Virus record (IMG/VR): IMGVR_UViG_3300013129_000035
Location: 1-23,456 of that record
From: a virus
Direction: 5' to 3' (one strand)
Length of the DNA stretch: 23,456 nt
This document shows, one piece after another, positions 5,494 to 17,400 of this stretch (the first letter of the stretch is position 1; each line of letters begins with the position of its first letter). A program made the position numbers and the translations under genes. The notes beneath the pieces were generated by a model. The model was given only the letters and a program-made list of their open reading frames with translations, did no database searches and was not told the DNA's origin.

Positions 5494-8400
5494 ATGATAT
5501 CAACAGATCTGCAAAGAGTACAAATTCAAGATATAGTTGAAAGTCAACTTCCATCCTTCATAAGAGAAGACTTTCCACTTATAACTGATTTTTTAAAACA
5601 GTATTATATATCTCAAGAATATCTTGGAGCTTCTGTTGATTTAATACAAAATATTGATCAATATTTAAAATTGGAATCTTTATCGGATAATTCTCAATAC
5701 ACAGAATTATCTGGAGATATTTCTTTTTCGGATACGGATATTAATACTACTTTTAATTTAGATCAACAAATTTTTGGCACGTATGGATTTCCTGAAAAAT
5801 ATGGATTAATTCAAATAGATGATGAAATCATTCTATATACAGAAAAAACTAATACATCTTTTACTGGATGTATCAGGGGATTTAGTGGAGTCACTTCATA
5901 TACTAATTTAAACTCAACAGATTCTCTAACATTTTCATCTTCAGAAGTTTCGGAACACACTTCTGGCACCAAAATTATTAATTTGAGTGCTTTATTATTT
6001 GAAGAATTTTTGAAAAAAATAAAATATCAATTTGCTCCGGGATTTGATAGCAGAAAATTAGATAATGATGTAAATGAAAGACTTTTTATATCGAGGACAA
6101 AAGATTTTTATCAATCAAAGGGAACAGATGAATCTTTTAAAATTCTTTTTTCTGCTTTATATGGAGAAAAAGTTGCTGTCATAAAACCAAAAGATTATCT
6201 TTTTAGACCATCTGATGCCGAGTATAGAGTAACAAAAGATATTGTTGTTCAATCGATAAATGGAAATCCACTAGATTTACTAAATCAAACTTTATTTCAA
6301 GATGCTTATGAAAATTACAATATACAAAAAGCTTATGCATCAATTACGAATGTTGAAAAAATTTCATATTCATCTCAAGAATATTATAAACTAAGTTTAG
6401 ATTTTGATTATTCAAAAGATATCACTATTGATGGTAGTGTTTATGGTGAATTTTCAGTACATCCAATTACAAAAGTAATAAATTCAGTTTCTATTGGATC
6501 TTCAATTATTGATGTCGATTCTACAATAGGATTTCCTAATTCTGGGGAATTGATTGCAGAATCTTCTTCTGGTAACATAGATATACTCACATACGGATCA
6601 AAAAGCAATAATCAATTTTTTGACGTTGGATTAGCTAGCACAACAGAAAAAGGTATAACTTTTAATATAAACTCTAAATCAAATATCAGACTAAACGTTA
6701 GTGCTTATGGATACGTTGGATTTGGAACAACATCAAAAGTAGAAGTTAGAATTGGATCTGTACTTTCTGATTTAATAATAAACGATGATACTTATTATTT
6801 TTCAAAAAATGATACTGCTCTCATTAAATCGTTGGGAATAACAACAAGTGGTCCAAAAACAAACAGTTGGATTTATAATATTGCAACAAAATTTGATATT
6901 AAATCAATTGCATTAATTGATACTTCAGACTTTACTTATAATATTGAGACTTATGTTCCAAATAATTTTAATATTGGGGACATTCTTTTAATTACAAACA
7001 ATGCATCTGAAATTAAAACATGTTCTGTAACAAACATAATAAATGAGTTTATATTTTCTATTAGTGGTCAGGGATTAATCAATGGAAATATATCAACAAT
7101 TGAAAGAAAAATTTTAAAACCTAAAGTAAGTTCTTCTTTATCAAATTATTCATATATTGAAAATTATATTTCAAATGTACAAAATACTTATGCAAAATTT
7201 AATCAAGATGTTTTAGTTTCTTCCTCATCCTTACCCAATTATTACAATCAACCATTAAATTTTTACGATAAAAAAATAATATTAAACGGACAATACAGTG
7301 GAGAAATTTTTACTATTGATGATATAAATGATCATGGATATTATACTGGTGATGCAATTTATTACAATTCATTTACATTTCAAGATACAATCGATGGAAC
7401 TTTAGTATCTACTACTAGTAAATTTCAAAATTTAACTCCAGGAATATATTATGTAAAGAGAGTAAATCAAAATCAATTTAAAATTGCAAGTAGTCCTGCA
7501 AATCTTTATAATAATAATTTTATTTCAGTATCAGGAATAGTTACTTCAAATACTTTTGAATATCTTGATTTTAATCAAAAAACTTTAAACCATCAAAATT
7601 TGTTGAGAGAAATTAAATCCCCAAATAATAAAAGTGATAATTACGTAACAAGTCCAGGAAAAACAGGAATATTAATTAATGGAGTAGAAATATTAAATTA
7701 TAAATCCGAAGATGTAATTTATTATGGATCTTTACAAAAAATTGAAGTAACATCTGGTGGAAATAATTATGATATAGTAAATCCTCCAATTTTAACAATA
7801 ACAGATGATAATGGTAGTGGAGCAATTGCTAATTGTTCGGTAAAGGGCAATTTAAAAAGAATTGATATAATTGATCCTGGTTTTGATTACCTATCAAAAC
7901 CAATAGTTACGATCACCGGCGGAAATGGAAGTGGAGCAAAAGCATTAGTAAATACAACTTTTATAGATCATTCGGCACTATTTAATTCAACAGCACAATC
8001 GGCAAATGTTGGATTGTCTAATAATGTTATAGGTTTTTCAACATATCACAAATTTAGAAATGCGGAAAAAATAATTTATAAAACCGATGGTCAAAATGGT
8101 ATATCTGGATTAGTTACGAATTCGCAATATTATGTTAGAACTATAGATGCCGTCACTATTCAATTGTTTAAAAATGAAGCAGATGCTATATCTGGAGTAA
8201 ACACAATTTCATTAAATTCTTTTGGAGATGGTGTACATAGACTGCAATCTTTCAATAAAAAGCAAATAATTTCAAATATTGTAATTGAAAATTCTGGTTC
8301 AAATTACGAAAATAAGAAAAGGATAGTTGGTAATATCGGAGTTAATACTGCATCTAATCAGATAAACATAAAAAATCATCAATACAATTCTGGGGATATT

Positions 8401-11400
8401 ATTCAATACACATTTAATCAAATTCCAATAATAGGATTGAGTTCAAATACATCATATATTGTTACAAAAGTTGATGAAGATCATTTCAAACTTTCTAATG
8501 TGGGTTTAGGATCGACCGCAAAACTTTTCTACTACGAAACAAAGCAATATATTAGTTTTAAATTCTCTGGGTCTGGAACGCATATTTTTAATTATGAACC
8601 AATTTCTGTAACTATCGAAGGCAAAATTGGAGTTACAACTTTTTCTGATCAAAATTTTAATGCAATAGTTCAACCAATTTTTAGAGGGTCAGTAGAATCA
8701 ACACAAATTATCGATGGTGGCATAGGATATGGGTCGTCTGAAATTTTAAATTACAATAGACAACCATTACTCGATCTTTATAGTGGATCGAGTGCAGAAG
8801 TTTTGCCAATCGTAAATAATGGTCGCATTGTAGAAGTATTAATTACAAATGGGGGAAGTGGATATAATTCTCCGCCAGAGCTAGCAATTAATGGATCTGG
8901 AAAATATGGTAAACTGACTCCTGTTATTAAAGATGGAAAAATAACAAAAGTAATAATTGAAAATCCGGGAATCGGATATGAAAATAAAATTCGAGTTGAC
9001 ATAATTCAAAGTGGAAATGGTGCAAAGTTTAATGTAAATATTCAAAAATGGACAATAAATTTATTTCAAAAGTATTTGAATAGTATTTCAGATGATGATG
9101 GAATCTTAAGCAAATCCCTAAATGAAAACTTTGGTATACAATATACTCATTTGTATGCACCAAGAAAACTAAGAGAATCCATATATTCGAAAAATCAAGA
9201 TAATGAAATTAAGTATGGTATATTTGATTTACAAAAAGTCAATGGTGAAGAAATAAAGTCTTCATATCATTCTCCAATTATAGGATGGTCCTATGATGGA
9301 AATCCAATATATGGCCCATATGGATTTTCTTCAAAAACTGGAGGAACAATTAGAGAAATGACCTCTGGATATCAGTTGGTAACCAAGTCAAATAGACCAC
9401 CAATTTCAAATTTTCCGCAAGGATTTTTTGTTGAAGATTATGAATTTACAAATTCTGGAGATTTGGATGAACATAATGGACGGTTTTGTGTAACCCCAGA
9501 TTATCCAAATGGAGTTTATGCATATTTTGCAACCATTAATCCGGGAAACGTTGAAAGTATTTTGCCATTCAAAAATTACAAAATACCAGTATTTCCATAT
9601 TTAATCGGTAATACTTTTAAATCTAAACCAAACGAATTCAATTTCAATCCAGATTCAAATCAAATTACATATGATTTGAACAAAGATGAATGGTTTAGAA
9701 ATACAACACCATATAATTTGACAGAAAATGCTGCCTATTATGAGTATCTTTTTCAACCAAATAAACTAAAATCACAAAAAGTTAATATTAATGAAGTTTC
9801 TACAGGTAGTATAAAATCGGTTGGAATTTTAACTGGAGGATTTGATTATAAAATAAATGATCAGATAATATTTAATCCTGAAGAAAATAATATTCAAAAA
9901 GCAAAAGCAAAGGTTTCTAGAATTCTAGGAAAACCTGTTACAAATATTAGTGTTGCATCAACAACTATATCCCAATTGGAGTTAATTCCATCCGATTCGA
10001 ATGGAACATATGTTGCTTTTTCAACTTATCCACATAATTTATCAAATAATGATTTAATTTCATTATCCGGATTTAATACATCAATTAATTATTTGAATAA
10101 TAATTTTAATATTGGTGTTAAAACTGAATCTTTTATTTTAAAATCTGGTGTAGGAACTGATGGAATAACTGGAGTAGTTACATATTTTAGTATATCGGGA
10201 TTATTTGAAAATAATATTTTTTCGTTGAGAGAAAATGATGTTCTTACAGCAGATCAAGAAATAGTTAAAGTTATTAATGTAGATGTCAAAAATTCCAGAA
10301 TTCGAGTTGTTAGATCTCAAAATAATACTATATCAGCAGCCCACACATCTTCAACTTTATTATATGAAAATTCTAGAAAATTTACTTTTAATTCAATACC
10401 AGAAAATAATGTAGAGTTTGAACTCAATAGAGAAATTTATTTTGACCCAAAAGAATCTCTCGGACTTGGATCTACGACCGGAGTTGGAATTGGAACAACC
10501 ATATTCTTCTCCAATCCAGGAGCAGGAATAACTCAATTTTTTATTCCTACACAATCAATATACTTACCAAATCATAAATTAAACACTGGAGATATTTTAA
10601 ATTATCAAACAAACGGCGGAACTTCAATTAATGTTTCAATGGGAGGAACTTCTCAATTCGATTTACCAAGTTCCTCAATTGTTTATGTTGGTAAAATTTC
10701 TGATGATTTAATTGGAATATCAACATATAGTGTTGGAATTGGATCTACTGGAACTTTTGTCGGAATTGCAAGCACCACTTCAAATTTTGGACTACTATTT
10801 TTTACTGGAATAGGAACGGGAGTCTATCATAGCTTTAAGACAATAAAGAAAAATATAATTTCAGCAGAAGTATCTAAAAATATTGTTACTGTTTCAACAT
10901 CTTCAACTCATGGATTGAGTTTAAGTGACAAAGTATTTGTTGAAGTCAATCCATTTGTTACTACAAATATTATAGTAAAATATGATGATTATAACCGAAG
11001 AATGGTATTTAATCCAAAACCATTCACTGCAGCAGATGTGGACGTTGAAGAAAACTCAATAACAATTGCTAATCATGGATTTTTAACAGGAGATAAAGTA
11101 ATTCATACCTCAACGTTTTCTTCTTTTGGATTAAATAATGAAGAAATTTATTATGTAATTAAAATTTCTAAAGATAAAATTAAATTATGCTCAAGTAAAT
11201 ATCAAACGACACAATTTACTCCTGAAGTTGTTGGTATAACATCTGCATCTTTTGGAACATTATCTACAATCAATCCAAAAATATATACATATAAAAATAA
11301 TAGTTTAAAATTTGATCTTTCAGATGCATCACTATCATCTCAAAATGGATCTACTTTATATTCTGCATTTGATTTAAATCTTTATACCGATAAAAATTTT

Positions 11401-14400
11401 AAAAATATTTTTAATTCTTCAGAAAAAAATACTTTTTTTGAAGTTTCAAAGATAGGACAAATTGGAATTACTAGCAATGCAGCATTATTGTTAAAGGTAA
11501 CAGAAAATTTGTCAAGACAACTTTATTATAATTTTACTCCAACCAATACTAATTTTATTTCGCAAAATAAAAAAGAAATTTACAATGACGAAGAGGTAGA
11601 AAGTAATAATCAAATTGAAATTATTAATAGTGCTTATTCTGGAGAATTTGACATTACTGGAATTGGAACCACATCAACATTTACTTATAATTTATCATTA
11701 GTTCCAGAATCAAATTCCTATGATATAAATTCGGCAAATATTAAATATTCGACAACATCACTTTCTGCATCTGGATCCATTGAAAAAATCTTTGTAAATT
11801 ATGGAGGAAGTTTATATAAAAATATTTCAGGTGTTTCAACAATAGCATCAAATTTTGGATATGGTGCAATTTTAGAATCATCTAGTGATAATATAGGAAA
11901 AATATTATCTACTCAGATAGAAGATATTGGATTTGATTTTCCTTCAGATAAAACTTTAAGACCAGTAGTAAATCTTCCAGAAATCTTAATAGTCGATTCT
12001 TTATCATCATTTGATGAAATTGGAATTAGTTCAGCAGGAAAAAATTATACGATACCATCAAATTTGGTTGTAATTGATGGATTTACTGGAAAACAAGTTG
12101 AAGATGTGGATTTAAAATACAATATTGGTGATACTAAAGTTAAAATTTTAAAAAATACTTTTGGTATATACAATGTCCCACCAAAAATTATTCCAGTCAG
12201 CAATCCGAATGGGGTAAAAATTAATAATATAAGTTACAATTCGACAACTAAAAAAGTAACAGTTGGATTAAATACTGGATTTAGTGATATTTCTCCATTT
12301 TCCGTAGGGGATAAAGTTTTGATTGAGAATATTAGTGTAGGAGTTGGTTCTACTGGCATAGGATATAATTCTTCAAATTATGGATATTCCTTGTTTACTT
12401 TATCGGAAGTTTATATTCCTCTAGGTGGAAGTGTAGGAATAGTTACATATAGCCTTGATGGATACATAGATGAAGGTTCAATTCCTGGCAATTTTGATTC
12501 TGTCAATTCATCTGGAAGAATAATAGCAGAAAAGGATTTTCCAGTTTTTGATATTAAATTGAAAAAAAATAATTTTATATTAGGAGAAACTGTAACATCA
12601 CAAAATAATATTGGTGAAGTGGAAAGTTGGAATAATGAAATCGGTCTTTTAAAGATTTCAACAACAAAAGATTTTAGCACAGGAAATATAATAAAAGGTC
12701 AAACATCCAAAACTCAAGGATTAATCAGAAAAAAAATAGATTTTAATGCAGAATTAAAAACATCAGCATCATCAATAGTTAAAAATGGATGGCACAAAGA
12801 AACTGGATTTTTAAATTTTAATACGGAGAGAATTGCTGATAATAACTATTATCAAAATTTTTCATATTCCTTAAAATCAAAAGTTCCATTTGAAACTTGG
12901 AAGGATTCTGTCAGTTCATTAAATCATTCTGTCGGATTCTTAAAGTTTAGTGATTTGATCATTGAATCAGAAGACTTAAATTATAACGGAGTTTATTCTG
13001 ATTATTTTGGATCAACTATTGATGTAATTACTGATATATCAAATGAAATTGATTTAGATTGTTATAATAATTTTGATTTAGTCACAGAAAATTCTTTAGA
13101 TATTAATGGTGCAAAAATTATATCTAATGAAATTTATTTTGGTTCTAAAGTTTTAACTGACTATTTTGAGTCTTTTGGAAACAGAGTTTTAGTAATTGAT
13201 GATATAAGCACACAATTTAATAGCACACCAAGACCCACTAAATTTTCTGTTGTTGATACCTTTGACATATCGCATAAATCTAAAAAATATGTAACTTATA
13301 TTAGAGATAAAAGGTTTACTGATGAAAGACAAGTAATGTTGGTGAGCCTTTTACAAGATGGGTCTTTTGGATTTTTGAATCAATATGGAAGAGTTGAGAG
13401 TGTTTTAGATTTGGGTAGTTTTGATTTTAATATTTCGGGGTCTGAAGGTCAACTTTTATTTTATCCCACAAAATATTCAATTAACAATTATAATGTAAGT
13501 TTTGCTAGTTTTGATATTATTAGCCTTTCTACATCTGGAATAGGATCTACTAGTCTTGGCGATATTGTTGATATCAGAACAACTAAAACAGTAGTTCCAT
13601 TGAACACTACGACAAGCATTGTTTCTATCGCATCATCATATAGAACTTCAAAAATTCTTATTGAATTAATGGGAAATAATGGTGAGTTTGAATTTGATGA
13701 AATTAATATGATTCATAATGGAACTAATGTAGACATTTTGGAATATGGTCAACTTACAAATACAACACTGAATAGATTTGGAACTTCAGGATTGGGAACT
13801 TACAATGCATATATTTCTGGAGGAAATACAATTTTAGATTTTATTCCAAATTCTGGAATAGCAGTTACCACAAATACATTAAGAATTTCTATATCAGATA
13901 CTTCATCAACAGGAATAGGCACACAATATCTTGGATTTGATCTTGAAAATATTGCATTTATAGATTCTTCATATACAGCAATTTCATCATCACCTACACC
14001 TACGGAAAATATTATTGCAAAGTACAGTAATGTAGTGCCAAATGACCATAGTTGTTCATATTTTATAGTTAGTGTTGAGGATACTACGAATAATCAATAT
14101 GAAATGTCGGAGGTCATTTTGTTAAATGATGGCAGTAATAGCAATGGATCGAAAACATATATTACACAGTACGGAAATCTTTCGACTAATTCTGGATTGG
14201 GGACTGTTGGTGCGGCAATTTCTACTACACACACAAATTTATATTTTACACCAATTCCAAACGCAAATGTAGAAGTTCGTGTTTTTCAAACAAGTCTTCA
14301 GTTGGTTGATTTGGAAGATAATCAATCTTCTTATATTGATTTAAACAATGCAACAATTAGTGCAGGGTTTGGTTTTTATCAAGGAACCGAAATTGATGTT

Positions 14401-17400
14401 AGAAGAGCATTTGATTTAACTCACAAACAAAGACCAATATTTTTAAGAAATTTTGATGGAGGAAACTCTTCAATCGTAAGTGTTTCTGAAGATACCATTA
14501 CTCTCCCAGAACACTTCTTTGTAACTGGGGAAGAAGTTTTATATTCACATGATCCAAATTATGCAAGTGCGATAGGAATAGCATCAACTAGTTTTGTTGG
14601 TGTTGGAACAACAAATATTTTACCATCTTCTGTTTATGCAATTAGAGTAAATGATCAAAAAATAAAACTTGCAAGATCTGCAGAGGATGCTTTAAATTCA
14701 ATCCCAATTTCATTGGATATAACAAACGTAGGAACGGGAACATATCATACATTTACTGCAAAAAATCAAAATACAAAATGTTTAATTGCCATCGATAACT
14801 ATATTCAATCCCCGATCGTTTCTACTTCAGTCACTACTGGTATTACCACTCACATTGGATTAATTGACGACATTATTAAGGTTTCAGGAATAACATCATT
14901 TTTTGGTGGAGACTTAATAAAAATTAATGATGAAATTATGTTAATTAATACTGTTGGGTTTGGAAGCACAAATTCAATACTCGTTACTCGACCATGGATG
15001 GGGACTGGATTGTCAACTCACTCACAATATTCTAAAGTGACAAAGGTAATGGGAGATTATAACATTACCGACAATACTATTAATTTTATTACAGCACCTC
15101 AAGGACCAATTCCAATTGGATCGTCAACTAATCCTCCAAGTGAGAGAGATTGGACAGGAATTACTACATTTTCTAAGTTTCAAGGAAGATCTTTCTTAAG
15201 ATCTGCACCGGAAAATAGTAACGAAGAAACATATGCAAAAAATTATGTTTTTGACGATATTTCTCAAGGATTTGATGCTACGCAAAAAATATTTACTCTA
15301 CAATCAGAAAATCAAAATATTTCTGGTTTTTCGACCAACAATTCAGTAATACTCATCAATGGGATATTTCAAGGACCAACAGGACAATTAACAATACCTC
15401 AAGATTATTCTTTATCCGAAAGTTCTGGAATTACAAGCATAACATTTACCGGAACTGCGACTTCTGTTGCATATGATCCAAATAACGCAAGTATACCAAA
15501 AGGTGGAATAATTATATCGGTTGGTTCCACAAGAGGGTTTGGGTATCAACCATTGGTATCTGCAGGAGGAACGGCAATAGTTTCAATTGCAGGTACAATT
15601 TCCTCCATCAGTATTGGTAATAGTGGATCCGGATATAGATCAGGTATTCAAACTGTTAGAGTTGGTGTTACAACATCTTCCTTAGAAACTCCAGATATTT
15701 TTTATGTTGGAATTGCATCAGTTGTTGATGGATATATTGTGGGGGTTGCAATAACAAATTCCGGAATTGGATATACGATTTCAAATCCACCGTATGTTAT
15801 TTTTGATGCACCACTTTCATACTCCAATATTTCTCTAATTTATAGTTCAGAATCTCCTTCTGGATTTGGTACTGAGGCAACAATTGATATTGTAGTTGGG
15901 CAAGGATCTAGTGTTATTGATTTTGAAATTAAGAATTTTGGATATAATTACGGACAATCTCAAATTTTAACAGTTGGGATTGGAGGATCTGTTGGAATTC
16001 CAACCGATACAACTAAAACTTTTGAAGAATTTCAAATTAGTATCGACAAAACTGCAACGGATGAATTTGCAGGTTGGCACTTTGGTCAACTTGAAGTGCT
16101 TGACAAAATTGAAAATCAGTTTAATGGAAAAAGAAAATCTTTTACTATTTCATTAAATTCTTCTCCAGTTACAATTAGATCAGCAAAAGGATCAAACATC
16201 GATGTTCAAACAACTCTTCTTGTCTTTTTAAATGATGTTCTTCAAGTTCCTGGAGAAGGATATACTTTCACTGGAGGGAGTGTGATAACTTTTGCAGAAC
16301 CACCAAAAGGGTCTTCTAATGATGGTTCTGTAATTGGAGACAAATGTAAAATTTTATTTTATAAAGGAAGTGGTGATGTTGATGTGGTGTTCCGTGATGT
16401 TTTAGAGACAGTTAAAGTTGGAGACAATTTAACAATTAAAGACCAAGAAAAACGAATAGTAACTGAAATTATTTCATCGGATGCCGTTGAAACAAATTCA
16501 TATAATGGTTTTGGTATTGATTCAAATCCAGCAAATCAAAGAATTGTTGAGTGGTGCAAACAAAAATCAGATAAAATAATTAATGGTAAAGTTGTAAGCA
16601 AAAGTAGAATTTTAAATGAAGCACTAATAAATCCTTCGACATATGTTATTCAATCTGTTGGAATTGGATCTACCATAGTATATGTTGAAAGTGTAAAATC
16701 TTTCTTCGATTCGGTAAAAGAAAACCAAACAACACCAAATAAACAAAAAATTATTTTAGTATCTCAAGATACAATCGTGGGTGCTTCTGCAACTGCAGTT
16801 GTTTCTGCTGCAGGAACTATCTCTTCTATAATTATCACAGATGGTGGAGTTGGGTATAGTACAAATCCAATCATAAGTATTGGAGATCCTGTTGGATACG
16901 GAGTTTCTACACCAAAAACAACCTATATCAATGGACAATCAATACCAGTAGGATTAGGTACAACTGCTTCAGCAACTTCAATTATTTCAGTTGGAGGAAC
17001 CGTATCATCAATAGTAATCACAAATCCAGGTGCAGGATATACTAGTTCTAATCCACCACAAATTTTAATCGAAGTTCCTCATGTTGTCTATGAACTTAAT
17101 ACTTCAAATTCATATGAGGGTGACTTTGGAGTGATTGTTGGTGTTTCTACTACATCAGTGGGAGTTGCCTCTACTGCATTTGTTTTTGACTTATTCATTC
17201 CTATTAATTCTTATTTAAGAGACACTACTATTGTAAGCAGTGCAGCAACTATTAGTGGTATTCAAACTGGATATTATTTCGTTGCCAAAAATACAAACGT
17301 TGGAAGTGGTGTTACATCTCTATATCAAGATAATACCACTCTTGGAATTGCAACCCAATTCTTAGACATTGTATATAAAGTTGCTTCAGTTTCAACAGCT

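Noticed and set aside
4075-12680. Minus-strand frames at 4075-4308, 8778-9002 and 12411-12680
   Set aside because: They lie within gp6 or the giant gene, mirror their Gly/Ile/Ser codons, and have no supporting signals.
7700-17100. CRISPR array or DNA-level tandem repeat within the giant gene
   Set aside because: The repeats are at protein level, diverged in DNA, in frame and unevenly spaced; no identical direct repeats with spacers are present.
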